A stretch of 53,948 bases of DNA from DATCJY01 sp036562565 (GTDB lineage: Bacteria; Bacteroidota; Bacteroidia; Flavobacteriales_D; Sanyastnellaceae), in the NCBI GenBank assembly GCA_036562565.1, contig DATCJY010000003.1, positions 1 to 53,948 on the forward strand. The letters run 5' to 3'. Positions 33,101 through 42,463 of the stretch are shown here, piece by piece. Numbering within the stretch: the first letter of the stretch is position 1; the number at the start of each line of letters is the position of its first letter. Under the pieces are notes generated by a model. It was not told where the DNA came from and searched no databases. It saw only the letters and a list, made by a program, of their open reading frames with translations. Position numbers and translations under genes: made by a program.

Positions 33101-36100
33101 ATGCGGCAGATAATCCTGCTACAGGAAGTTGGACATTGATAAGCGGTCCAAATACACCTGTGTTTGATCCGGAAGATCCGGAGACGACTTTGTCAGGTTT
33201 AGTGGCCGGTACTTACGTAATGCGTTGGACGATCAACAACGGTGTTTGTTCAGGAGCCATCACCAGCGATGAGGTAACCATCAACGTTTATAGCAATACA
33301 CAAATACCAGCGAATGCCGGTTCAGATCAGCAAATCTGTATGCCGGTTAATTTTACAACACTGGTGGCCAACAATGTGATTGCCCCTGCTGTGGGCACAT
33401 GGACACAAGTGAGCGGACCATCTAACGCCACCATCAACAACCCGAACCTCAGCACGGTGAGTGTTACCGACTTGCAAGTGGGCTGTTATGTATTCCGTTG
33501 GACCATTGATAATGGAGCCTGTGATGGTAGCGTTACTTATGATGATGTAACGGTATGTGTATTCAGCAACAACCAGGCGGTAGCCAATGCGGGTCCGGAT
33601 ATGAATGTGTGTACACCTGCAACAATTGTGGAGTTACAAGGCAACAGCATCATTGCTCCTGCTCAGGGAACATGGACGGTACTTAGTGGGCCGAATACGC
33701 CCACATTTACTCCGGATGCTCATACACCGAATGCAACGCTTGGCAACCTCGTCATTGGAACTTATGAATTGCGTTGGGATGTAAGCAATGGATCTTGTAA
33801 CAATGCGAACACCAGCGATGTGATTACAATTAAAGTGTTTGACTCCACAGCTCCGGTGGCATCAGCCGGTGCATTGCAAGAGTTGTGTTCGCCAGCGCAC
33901 ACAGTAACGATGGATGCCAATGCAGCCATTGCCCCTGCAGTAGGAACATGGACCTTGATTAGCGGTAATGGTTCCATTACTTCTATTCATGATGCACAAA
34001 CTTCTGTTACGAATATTCCTGTAGGTGTGAATTGTTTCCGCTGGACCATTGACAACGGTGGTTGCGGGGCAGGCACCTCATCAGATGATGTGTGTGTGAA
34101 TGTTTACTCAAGCAACCAAGCCGTTGCCAATGCCGGTCCTGATATCGACATCTGTACACCACAGGATGAAGTGATCATGGCAGCAAATGCGGTTACGCTG
34201 CCTGCTGTAGGACATTGGGAACAAGTAAGCGGTCCTGACACAGCCAACATTGTATCACCTAACTCACCCAATACGGTAATCAATGGATTGGTTATTGGTT
34301 GTTATGAGTTCCGCTGGACAATTGACAATGGAACGTGTGCGAATCCTGTTTCATCTGATGTTGTTGAGGTATGTGTGTTCATGGGAGGTGCACCCGCAGC
34401 TTTTGCAGGTGATGATATTGAATTATGTTCTCCACTCAGCAGCACGGTGATGGCAGCTGAAGCAGCAATTGCTCCGGGTGTAGGAACATGGCAATTGCTC
34501 AGCGGTCCCAACACACCCACATTCGATGAGAACGACCATGAAACCGTGATCAACGGATTGATTCCGGGGGTTTATGTATTCCAATGGTCATTGAATTATT
34601 CATCGTGTGGTTCCCAAAGTGATGAAGTGACAATTACAGTATTCGACAGTGCACAAGGTGCGGCAGTAGCGGGAGATGACCAAGCATTGTGTACACCAAC
34701 CAGCAGCACGGTGTTGAATGCACAACCTGTATTGGCACCGGGCTATGGCACATGGTCATTGCTCACCGGTGATGTGGACTTCGTGGATATTCATGACCCG
34801 GCTACCACTGCCTATAACATTCCAACGGGTGTTCACACGTTGGTTTGGACGGTTTATAATGGCGATTGCCTTGCCAATGATTTGACCACCGATACCTTGG
34901 TAATAGTCATCAACGACAATGCGCAATTACCAGCAGTTGTCGGAAGCGATATTTCAATATGTACACCGCAAAGCAGTGTGACTTTGCAAGGATCTGCCTT
35001 GTTGCCACCGGCAGCGGGCACATGGACCACTACAAGCAATGCCACCATTCAACAACCAAATGCAAGCACGACTACCGTGGATGATTTGGAAGTTGGTGTA
35101 CATGAATTCTGTTGGACCATTGATAACGGCTCCTGCGCAAACAGCATCACAAGCGATTGCCTCAACGTATTGGTATACGATGCCACACAAGAACAAGCCA
35201 ATGCAGGGGCCGACCAAGAGCTATGCGCTGTGGGTACTTCATGTGCTACCATGACAGCCAACAGTGTGATTACACCGGCCTTTGGAACATGGACACAAAT
35301 TGACGGGCAAACTGCAGCAACGATTGCCGATATTCATTCTCCGACTACCACCATTTGCGATTTAGCACCGGGTATATATGTGTTCCAATGGTGTATTGAT
35401 AATGGTCCATGCGGTGCAATTACATGTGATCAGGTAACAATCACTGTGTATCCGAGTGATACACCATCGGCATATGCGGGTGCGGATATCTCCATCTGTA
35501 CACCGCAGGCCACGGTGAACATGGATGCCAGCGTGACGCAACATCCGGCTTATGGTGAATGGCAATTGATTTCCGGTACAGGAAACATTGTTGACAGCGA
35601 CAATCCGCAGACATTGATCCAAGGACTTGAAGTAGGTGAGAGCAAATTCACATGGTGTGTGTTCAATGGTGCGTGTCCTAATTCACAGACATGCGATACA
35701 GTTGCAGTGTTTGTTTATGACTCATCGGCTCCGGTTGCTTATGCAGGTCCTGACCAAGATGTTTGTTCTACTGCTACCACTGTCACCATGGATGCAAGCG
35801 CTGTGACTTATCCGGGACTAGGCACTTGGACAGCTCTCGGCAACTACGCTTCCGCTATTGATGACATTCATAATCCGCAAACGACATTGAGCGGATTGGG
35901 TGTCGGTGAATATGAATTTGTATGGACAGTGAACAATGGCCCATGTGCAACAGCCATTACATCTGACATTGTAAGAATTCGCATTTACGATGCAAATCAG
36001 ACCGATGCCTTTGCAGGTGATGATATATCCATTTGCACACCGCAATCCATGGTAACCATGAACGCGAATGCCGTGACATTCCCTGCAACGGGTACTTGGC

Positions 36101-39100
36101 AGGCACTGCCACAAGCAAGCGGTGCCATTGCTGCGGCCAACAATCCGAATACACAAATCACAGGATTGACTCCGGGAATCAGTCAGTACTTATGGACGAT
36201 TGACAATGGCCCGTGTGCGAATGCATTATCAAGTGACACCATTACAATTGCCGTATTTGATTCAAACGTTCCTCCGGCTCATGCTGGGGCGGATCAATAC
36301 TTCTGTGCACCGATTGATTTAAGTCCAATCAGCGCAACATTGAATGGTTCAGCGGTAGTAGGTGCCGGTGTCGGTACATGGACACAAGTATCCGGGCCTA
36401 ACACAGCAACCTTCACAGATGAACACAGTCATGCTTCTGAAGTAACAGGATTGGTTGTTGGTCAATATGTTTTCAAATGGAGTGTGCAGAACGGGCCTTG
36501 CGGAGTGACGGAAGATGAAATGTCCATCTTCATCAATGACCCGAATGTTCCTCAAGCTGAAGCCGGTCCTGATATGGATTATTGTACACCGGTTGATATG
36601 CACCAATTGGCTGCAACACCGGTTCCATTCCCGGCACAAGGAACCTGGACTGCTTTCCCGCCTGTGCCTATTGGTCCGGATATTCATGACCCGAATGCCA
36701 TAGCAACCAACCTATCTGTCGGTTATCAGCTCTTCATGTGGACAGTGAACAACGGAGCTTGTCCCGAAAGCTCAGATTTCGTGCAAATCCGCGTATTCGA
36801 TGAATTCCAGCCAAGTGCAAATGCCGGTGTGGATATTGAGTTGTGCTTGCCAACAACAGAAGTATTCTTGGAATCAACAGATATCTATGCTCCTGCAATT
36901 GGTATCTGGTCCAAGGTAAGCGGATGTTCATCAGCGAGCATCACGGACGTGAACAACCCGAACACCTTGGTGACCAATCTATGTGTGGGCACACAATGCT
37001 TCCAATGGATGGTGGACAATGGTCCATGCCCGAATGGCAATACACGCGATACCGTATGTGTTCGTGTGTACGACCCAACCATTGTTGTAGAAGTAAGCGA
37101 AGACCAATTCATTTGTACTCCTGAAAGTTCAGTGACTGTATCGGGAACAATTCCTCAAGACCCGAATACAGGTACATGGACAGTGATTCAAGGTGGTGGC
37201 ACCATTGCTGAACCTAACCATCCAACAACTGATATCAATGACTTGCCTGTTGGTATCAACATATTTCGCTGGCAGTTCTACAATGGAAATTGTGACACGC
37301 AGCCATATGACGAAATCACCATCAATGTGTATGACCAATCACATCCATGGGCTGATGCCGGTGAAGATGTAGAGATGTGTTATCCATCCAATAGCACAAC
37401 CCTTTCGGGCAATACCCCCATTACACCGGCTATCGGTTATTGGACACTTGCTTCCGGCAGCGGAACCATCGTCAATCCGAATAGTCCGACAACAGAGGTG
37501 ATTGATTTGGCAGTAGGTGTGAATGAGTTTGTATGGACCATTCAAAACGGACCGTGTTCAGATTCGGTGATGACAGATACAGTTCGTGTTCATGTCTTCC
37601 CTGAAAATCCACAAGTGGCTGTAGGAGGTCCGGATTTGGAAATCTGTACACCTGATAACTCAGTGACATTGCAAGCAATGGCTCCTTTGTTACCATCTGT
37701 AGGTGTGTGGGAGGTGATTGAGTTGAATGGTCAAATCACCGATGTAAACAATCCTGCTTCCACTGTGGAGTTCCTCAGTGCCGGTACACACTTGTTGCGT
37801 TGGATAATCGATAACGGACCATGTAATGCGGACGATGCCGATACGGTGGCCATCTATGTTTACAACCAAACAGCACAACATGCCGAGGTAGGTGAGGACA
37901 TCGAGTTGTGTGCTCCGTTGTCTGAAACAGTTATTGCAGCAAATGAAGCAATGAGTCCCGGAATCGGATGGTGGTCGGTGCTTTCATCTACTAATGGAAC
38001 ACCTCAGATTACGGACCCAACGGCAGCACAAACAACGGTTACCAATTTGTCCATTGGTGTTACTGAATTGGTGTGGACTATTGACAACGGACCATGCGGC
38101 ATTACATCCGATACATTGCGCATCACCGTATTTGATCCCACCTCACCAAGTGCAAGTGTGCAGGAGGATGAAATGCTTTGCGATGTACCGGAGTGTGTTG
38201 AGCTCATTGGTACCACGCCAACCTTCCCTGCTTATGGATGGTGGACACAAGTTGCAGGTGACAACACCGCAACCATTGAAGACGTGAATGCAGCGACTAC
38301 ATCAGCATGTGGACTTGCACTCAATGAATCAGCATTTGTATGGAACGTTTACAACGGTTCATGTTCAAACGGAAACACCACTGATACGTTGTGGTTTTAC
38401 ATCTATGATTCACAAGTAGCTCCGGCATATGCGGGTGAAGACGCTGCTTATTGTGACCCGGGAACAGTGAATCATCAATTGATGGGAAGTCCTGTATCCG
38501 GTACCATTGCAGGGCTTGCGGTTGGCACATGGACAGGACCTGCAGGTGTAATAGAAAATCCGAACAGCCATTTAACCATGGTGAATGATTTGCCTTCAGG
38601 TGAGCATTGCTTCACTTGGACAGTGGACAATGGCGCATGCGGTGTCACATCGGCCGAAGTATGTATCACTGTTTATAATCAAAATCAGGCACCCGCATTT
38701 GCAGGCAATGATGTTGAAATCTGTGCAAATGAATTCATACCGTTCTTCCTCAACGGCAATGAGCCGGAGGCCCCTGCGACAGGTCAATGGACAGTATTGC
38801 AAGGTCCCGCTGAATTGCAGGGAGCAGAGAACAACGATGCGTTTGTGAGCTCCTTGGGTGAGATTATTACAGAGTTGGTAGATGTGTACAGTGTGCTTGC
38901 TTGGACCATTGATAACGGTGTGTGTGGTTCAACAAGCGATACCGTAACCTTCACACTCAAAGACTGTGAGACGCTTAAAATTCCTGATGCGTTCTCGCCA
39001 AACGGTGATGGTGTCAACGATGTGTTCTACATCCCGAACATTGAATATTATCCGAATAACCGCTTGCAAATCTTCAACAGATGGGGAGCACTTGTCTATG

Positions 39101-39264
39101 AAGGTGCACCATATAAGAACGATTGGGACGGGCGTTCCACTCACTCTGCCACCATTGGTGAGGAGCTGCCTGTTTCTGCTTACTACTACGTGTTGAGTCT
39201 GGGGCAATCCTATGATGAAGTTACTGATAAAGTGTTCACCGGTTACATCTATTTGAAACGATAA
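30193..39264 (+). CDS. Giant T9SS type B surface protein with 31 PKD/Ig-like repeats
   Basis: A 3023-residue secreted protein. A signal peptide (about 1-24, ending IGAQ) is followed by an N-terminal beta-rich domain (25-126), 31 tandem repeats of about 90 residues (127-2923) and a C-terminal type IX type B (gliding-motility-associated) sorting domain (about 2926-3023, IPDAFSPNGDGVNDVF, then LQIFNRWGALVYE and a final strand). Each repeat follows the plan AxAGxDxxxC, then ATGTW, then VGxNxFRWT, then xDNGPC and SDxVxIxVY. It has the layout of long adhesive filaments such as SprB. Export needs the type IX machinery, not encoded here. It is the first gene of an operon with PorP- and PorE-like genes downstream. 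No enzymatic domain is seen. The exact ligand and whether it drives gliding are unknown. Confidence 0.92.
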   Translation: MVKPLRLFTFLVLFLWLSKEIGAQITILDPETGLPTTSYELNDWVCRGSSIEHCITVENPGATAPYISSYTTGGGTIVIAPPTQPSPLCFRFTAGFSQLGENVITLTIANNLGQTREVDITVTVVNQNTPIDAGPNQSLCWPTNSTTLTAVNPDPYASGYWTTFVGPGEISGGFDSPHVAGVDQRGGPTVTVSNLQLGNNMFRWTQVYPCGTTTFDLVTIYVYNGTPPIADANTCFPSTGDHATKTVTLCGTNSYTLCGVSPGTAATGTWNILSGCGTIYNINNATADITNLCAGCNSLEWSISNGTCPGGDTRDTVTICVYPSIQEATTAGSLSHCLGAGGAVLLTGNVLVGANTGLWTFVDGPVTPTIVNPTSRITNVQGLTQPGTYEFQWTITSGPCGSSSASMFIHVYSPSTPVNAGSDIEVCLPSNSVVLAATAPTAPATGTWTVVQGTGSFANPNDPNTIVSGLSVGVNTFRWTVSNGPCSNNNSYDEVNVIVYPVSQPEANAGSDIYLTSTGTPVSTTLNANTAVAPGQGTWTVTGPTVPVFTPDANTPNATVSNLMPGVYTFTWTLDNGSCSAPNSDEVLVTVYDCNETTTDAGPDQDICSPASSVAMAATPAPVPAIGTWTIVQGGGSIADIHDPTTNITNLPVGVNIFRWTVVNGSCSTFHSDVTINVFDNTATAADAGTLQEHCVDGSALVVTLNGNAPVAPATGTWSGPGSIADIHDAGTTVENLPVGVNTFTWTINNGPCGSSSDQVSINIFSPGQTQAYAGPDQQLCVTANTTSVVGNSLISPATGTWSIVSGGGVITSPNSQATTITDIPVGQNIYRWTIDNGPCASPLQTSDDLMIEVFSNMQPAANAGPDQSVCSSETTITLAGNGVIVPAVGTWTVSPAGPVFADEHSPTTTVTSLTPGTVYTFTWTINNGTCGTTSDEMLLNYYNADQTEAYAGSDISICLPTNSVQLSANAADNPATGSWTLISGPNTPVFDPEDPETTLSGLVAGTYVMRWTINNGVCSGAITSDEVTINVYSNTQIPANAGSDQQICMPVNFTTLVANNVIAPAVGTWTQVSGPSNATINNPNLSTVSVTDLQVGCYVFRWTIDNGACDGSVTYDDVTVCVFSNNQAVANAGPDMNVCTPATIVELQGNSIIAPAQGTWTVLSGPNTPTFTPDAHTPNATLGNLVIGTYELRWDVSNGSCNNANTSDVITIKVFDSTAPVASAGALQELCSPAHTVTMDANAAIAPAVGTWTLISGNGSITSIHDAQTSVTNIPVGVNCFRWTIDNGGCGAGTSSDDVCVNVYSSNQAVANAGPDIDICTPQDEVIMAANAVTLPAVGHWEQVSGPDTANIVSPNSPNTVINGLVIGCYEFRWTIDNGTCANPVSSDVVEVCVFMGGAPAAFAGDDIELCSPLSSTVMAAEAAIAPGVGTWQLLSGPNTPTFDENDHETVINGLIPGVYVFQWSLNYSSCGSQSDEVTITVFDSAQGAAVAGDDQALCTPTSSTVLNAQPVLAPGYGTWSLLTGDVDFVDIHDPATTAYNIPTGVHTLVWTVYNGDCLANDLTTDTLVIVINDNAQLPAVVGSDISICTPQSSVTLQGSALLPPAAGTWTTTSNATIQQPNASTTTVDDLEVGVHEFCWTIDNGSCANSITSDCLNVLVYDATQEQANAGADQELCAVGTSCATMTANSVITPAFGTWTQIDGQTAATIADIHSPTTTICDLAPGIYVFQWCIDNGPCGAITCDQVTITVYPSDTPSAYAGADISICTPQATVNMDASVTQHPAYGEWQLISGTGNIVDSDNPQTLIQGLEVGESKFTWCVFNGACPNSQTCDTVAVFVYDSSAPVAYAGPDQDVCSTATTVTMDASAVTYPGLGTWTALGNYASAIDDIHNPQTTLSGLGVGEYEFVWTVNNGPCATAITSDIVRIRIYDANQTDAFAGDDISICTPQSMVTMNANAVTFPATGTWQALPQASGAIAAANNPNTQITGLTPGISQYLWTIDNGPCANALSSDTITIAVFDSNVPPAHAGADQYFCAPIDLSPISATLNGSAVVGAGVGTWTQVSGPNTATFTDEHSHASEVTGLVVGQYVFKWSVQNGPCGVTEDEMSIFINDPNVPQAEAGPDMDYCTPVDMHQLAATPVPFPAQGTWTAFPPVPIGPDIHDPNAIATNLSVGYQLFMWTVNNGACPESSDFVQIRVFDEFQPSANAGVDIELCLPTTEVFLESTDIYAPAIGIWSKVSGCSSASITDVNNPNTLVTNLCVGTQCFQWMVDNGPCPNGNTRDTVCVRVYDPTIVVEVSEDQFICTPESSVTVSGTIPQDPNTGTWTVIQGGGTIAEPNHPTTDINDLPVGINIFRWQFYNGNCDTQPYDEITINVYDQSHPWADAGEDVEMCYPSNSTTLSGNTPITPAIGYWTLASGSGTIVNPNSPTTEVIDLAVGVNEFVWTIQNGPCSDSVMTDTVRVHVFPENPQVAVGGPDLEICTPDNSVTLQAMAPLLPSVGVWEVIELNGQITDVNNPASTVEFLSAGTHLLRWIIDNGPCNADDADTVAIYVYNQTAQHAEVGEDIELCAPLSETVIAANEAMSPGIGWWSVLSSTNGTPQITDPTAAQTTVTNLSIGVTELVWTIDNGPCGITSDTLRITVFDPTSPSASVQEDEMLCDVPECVELIGTTPTFPAYGWWTQVAGDNTATIEDVNAATTSACGLALNESAFVWNVYNGSCSNGNTTDTLWFYIYDSQVAPAYAGEDAAYCDPGTVNHQLMGSPVSGTIAGLAVGTWTGPAGVIENPNSHLTMVNDLPSGEHCFTWTVDNGACGVTSAEVCITVYNQNQAPAFAGNDVEICANEFIPFFLNGNEPEAPATGQWTVLQGPAELQGAENNDAFVSSLGEIITELVDVYSVLAWTIDNGVCGSTSDTVTFTLKDCETLKIPDAFSPNGDGVNDVFYIPNIEYYPNNRLQIFNRWGALVYEGAPYKNDWDGRSTHSATIGEELPVSAYYYVLSLGQSYDEVTDKVFTGYIYLKR
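30571..38962 (+). repeat. 31 tandem coding repeats of about 270 bases
   Basis: The repeats fill residues 127-2923 of the giant protein, 90 residues on average. Nearly all hold two Cys, one after the AG(P/S)DxxxC opening and one in the NGxC turn, and two Trp (GTW and the WT before the turn). Repeat 5 lacks the first Cys (GSDIYLTSTG). The first three repeats are the most divergent. The DNA of related repeats differs at many synonymous positions, so the array is old. Confidence 0.9.
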
Positions 39265-39276
39265 ACGGAAGGCCAA

Positions 39277-40236
39277 ATGATGAGAAAGAATAACATGCGA
39301 CAAACGAGCCAACACATCATGCAGAAGCTGTGTGTTTTGGTATTGCTCGGTATGGCGGTATGCCAGATGACCGCCCAACAAGACCCGATGTTTACGCAAT
39401 ACATGTTTAATACGTTGAGCATCAACCCAGCGTATGCGGGTAGCGCTGACCGTTTGAGTGCCGTGGCGCTCCATCGATCTCAATGGGTGAACTTTGAAGG
39501 TGCGCCTACTACACAAACCGTTACGGTTCATTCTCCTTTGAAGAAAGAAAACATCAGTCTTGGAGGCAGCATCATCAATGACGCGTATGGACCGGTGAAG
39601 CAGATAGGTTTTTACCTCGATGCCAGTTATCGCATCTTCTTTGGTGAGAACCGCCTGGCGTTTGGTCTCAAAGCGGGAACCAATATGTTCAGTGCCAACC
39701 TCATTGACCTCAATCCGCTCATGCCGAATGACAATGCATTTGCAGCAAACATTAGCAGCAAGGCATTGCCCAACTTTGGTTTCGGTGCGATGTATTACAG
39801 CAAGCGCTTCTATTTGGGTGCTTCAGCACCGAAGCTGTTGGCCAATAAACTCATCGATGGTGACCTTCCTGATTTCCTCAACAACCAAGAACGTCAGCAT
39901 ATTTTCCTCATAGCAGGTGCGGTGTTTGATATTTCGTATTACACCAAGTTCAAACCGACATTGTTGGTGAAAGCCGTCAATGGTGCGCCCATTGCTGCAG
40001 AGGTGACAGCGCAATTCTTGTTCTTCGAAAAATTCTGGGCCGGTGCGATGTACCGCTGGGAGGATGCAGCAGGTATTTTGTTGCAATATGAAATCAACAA
40101 CAGATTCAAGATTGGTTATGCCTATGACTACACCTTGTCCGATATCCGCAAGTACAGTGATGGCTCCCATGAAATCATGCTTGGATTTGATTTAATAAGA
40201 GGTTATGGTGGAGATGTTTCACCGCGCTATTTCTAA
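39277..40236 (+). CDS. PorP/SprF-like outer-membrane protein
   Basis: A 319-residue protein with a signal peptide (about residues 1-34) and the family opening QQDPMFTQYMFNTLSINPAYAGS, followed by LHRSQWVNFEGAPTTQTVTVHSPL and alternating beta strands up to the C-terminal strand. It is the PorP/SprF family, an outer-membrane barrel. In Flavobacterium SprF is encoded directly after the giant adhesin gene sprB and is needed for its surface exposure. Here the ATG lies 12 bases after the stop of the giant gene, the same arrangement. It probably secretes or anchors that protein and no other. Confidence 0.92.
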   Translation: MMRKNNMRQTSQHIMQKLCVLVLLGMAVCQMTAQQDPMFTQYMFNTLSINPAYAGSADRLSAVALHRSQWVNFEGAPTTQTVTVHSPLKKENISLGGSIINDAYGPVKQIGFYLDASYRIFFGENRLAFGLKAGTNMFSANLIDLNPLMPNDNAFAANISSKALPNFGFGAMYYSKRFYLGASAPKLLANKLIDGDLPDFLNNQERQHIFLIAGAVFDISYYTKFKPTLLVKAVNGAPIAAEVTAQFLFFEKFWAGAMYRWEDAAGILLQYEINNRFKIGYAYDYTLSDIRKYSDGSHEIMLGFDLIRGYGGDVSPRYF

Positions 40237-40261
40237 ACACAACACGAATACACGACCCTTT

Positions 40262-42463
40262 ATGTTCCGTAAAGAGATGAAGAATATAGGCTGTATGATC
40301 TTACTGGGATGCTTGCTCATCATGGCACCCAAACATACCATGGCCCAAAAGTCCAAGTTCAAGCTCGCTGATAAATTCTATCAGACCATGGACTATACGA
40401 TGTCGGGTAATATCTATCGCGATATCGTTGCAAGCGCAAAGTATGCCAACGATACACTGGCATTGCGCAGGCTTGCATATGGTGAGTTGTATCTCGGCAA
40501 ACTCATCGACTCCGAGAGTTACTTCAACAAATTGGTAAAGCTCAATGCCGCGACCGAAAAGGATTACATCACACTGGCTGATGTCCTCAAGAAACAAGGC
40601 CGCTATGCCGATGCAATGAAAGTGTATGAGAAAGTATTGGCAGTGAACCCAAACAATGACATTGCGAAACGTCACCTCGAACAACCAAACTTTGTAGAGG
40701 GGCTCAAGCAGGATTCAATGATTTATACCATTCGCAATTCTGACATTAATAGTGCTGCTTCAGATTTTGCTCCTGCTTTCTTCATCAAGAATCAAGTATT
40801 GTTCAGCTCCTCACGTGCCAATGGCAGCAAGAGCATGCGTACCTATAAGCGCACGGAACAATCTTACCTCGATATTTACCTAGCAGATGTAGCCGCTGAC
40901 AGCTCACTCAAGAGTGCACGCCCTATCTCGGATAAGATCAATACGCGTTATCACGAAGGGACAATGACTTATCATGCTGTGCAAGGAAAGGTTTACTTCA
41001 CACGCAACAACTACCTTGATGGTAAAGTGAACAAGGATAAAAGTCAGAACCTGAAGCTTGCGATTTACAGCGCGACTTACAATGCAGAGAAGAATCAGTT
41101 CACAGCGTATGAATCCTTTCCGTATAACAATCCATCCTATTCTGTTGGACACCCAACACTCAATGCAAGTGGCAATCGCTTATACTTTGTGAGTGACATG
41201 CCCGGTGGAATGGGTGGTACCGATATCTACTACTGCGAATTGAAAGACAATGCCTGGAGCACACCGGTGAATGCCGGAAGCAAAATCAACACCTCCGGTG
41301 ATGAGATGTTCCCGTTTATGGTCAATGACAGCATCATGTATTTCGCATCCAATGGTCATGTGGGTCTTGGCGGTTTGGATTTGTTTTATACCAATGTCTT
41401 GACTGATGCACCTGTATTGAATGCCGGTTATCCTGCCTCAACACGATATGATGACTTTGCATTGATCTGTCATCCGGATGAAGTGATGGGTTACTTCAGC
41501 AGTTCGCGAAAAGGCGGCAAGGGTGATGATGACATTTATGAATACCGCTTGAAGCCCGTGGATACCGTATTGGTAAGCGGAACGGTGTATGACTTAGAAA
41601 GTATGAAACCGCTGGCCGGAGTGCTTATTAAGGTACCAACCGCTGACGGATCGGTGGTGGAAGTAATGACCGACAATCAAGGGAAGTATTCGGTAAAGGC
41701 ACCATACGCTCCTGAGGTGAACTTGGAGGCAAGCAAACAAGGTTACTTGCCTGCTACAGGTAAAGGGAAAACAAATCCGCGTTCCAGCAAGTTGGAGAAT
41801 GTCGACATCAAGATGAAGAAATTTGATGCAATGTCCAATGGTAAAGTAATCTATGCAGAGAATAACCAACCTGCTGAGGGTGCGCTGATTCAGTTACTTG
41901 AGATTGCAAATGGAGATACAACAGTTGTTGATTCTATCCGCATTCCTTCCAAAGGAACTTATGAGTTCCCGCTTTATGCTAAAAAGAACTACATGTTGCT
42001 TGTGACACATGAGGGCTATGCGCGTCAAACGTCATCCATCAGCACGCACAACATTACTGATAGAACTTATACACGCGACTTCAAACTCTTCAAACCAAAG
42101 GTTGGTGAAGTAGTGCGTTTGGATAACATCTATTACGATTACAACAGTGCGGTAATTCGTCCGGATGCTGCGCGTGAGTTGGACAAGCTCGTACAGATTC
42201 TCACCGATAACCCAACGATGAAGATTGAACTGAGCTCCCATTCTGACTCGCGTGGTAGTGACAAATACAACCTTGAACTTTCTGATAAACGTGCAAAATC
42301 TGCCGTGGCTTATATCATCTCACAGGGCATCAGTCCTGATAGGGTATATGGTAAAGGGTATGGAGAGTTGAAAATTTTGAACCACTGTAAGAATGATGTG
42401 AAGTGTACGGAAGAAGAACACCAGTTCAACCGTAGAACGGAGTTCACGATTACCGGATTCTGA
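40262..42463 (+). CDS. PorE-like protein: TPR, beta-propeller, two CRD-like and OmpA domains (733 residues)
   Basis: A secreted protein with signal peptide (to about residue 28, MAQ), TPR repeats (about 30-130), a PD40 beta-propeller (about 165-430, with SDMPGGMGGTDIYYC and FASNGHVGLGGLDLFY), two carboxypeptidase-regulatory-like domains (about 440-515, VSGTVYDLESMKPLAGV, and 522-605) and a C-terminal OmpA domain (616-733, with HSDSRGSDKYNLELSDKRA). This is the order of PorE. Its ATG (or the next at 40277) follows the PorP gene by 25 bases; an earlier start at 40205 would overlap that gene. It is the last gene of the adhesin operon. The two PorE-like proteins differ: only this one has clear CRD-like domains. 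Confidence 0.9.
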   Translation: MFRKEMKNIGCMILLGCLLIMAPKHTMAQKSKFKLADKFYQTMDYTMSGNIYRDIVASAKYANDTLALRRLAYGELYLGKLIDSESYFNKLVKLNAATEKDYITLADVLKKQGRYADAMKVYEKVLAVNPNNDIAKRHLEQPNFVEGLKQDSMIYTIRNSDINSAASDFAPAFFIKNQVLFSSSRANGSKSMRTYKRTEQSYLDIYLADVAADSSLKSARPISDKINTRYHEGTMTYHAVQGKVYFTRNNYLDGKVNKDKSQNLKLAIYSATYNAEKNQFTAYESFPYNNPSYSVGHPTLNASGNRLYFVSDMPGGMGGTDIYYCELKDNAWSTPVNAGSKINTSGDEMFPFMVNDSIMYFASNGHVGLGGLDLFYTNVLTDAPVLNAGYPASTRYDDFALICHPDEVMGYFSSSRKGGKGDDDIYEYRLKPVDTVLVSGTVYDLESMKPLAGVLIKVPTADGSVVEVMTDNQGKYSVKAPYAPEVNLEASKQGYLPATGKGKTNPRSSKLENVDIKMKKFDAMSNGKVIYAENNQPAEGALIQLLEIANGDTTVVDSIRIPSKGTYEFPLYAKKNYMLLVTHEGYARQTSSISTHNITDRTYTRDFKLFKPKVGEVVRLDNIYYDYNSAVIRPDAARELDKLVQILTDNPTMKIELSSHSDSRGSDKYNLELSDKRAKSAVAYIISQGISPDRVYGKGYGELKILNHCKNDVKCTEEEHQFNRRTEFTITGF

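Noticed and set aside
30571..38962. Regular DNA periodicity that might suggest a CRISPR-like or satellite array
   Set aside because: The period is about 270 bases, in frame, protein coding, and DNA identity between units is low.
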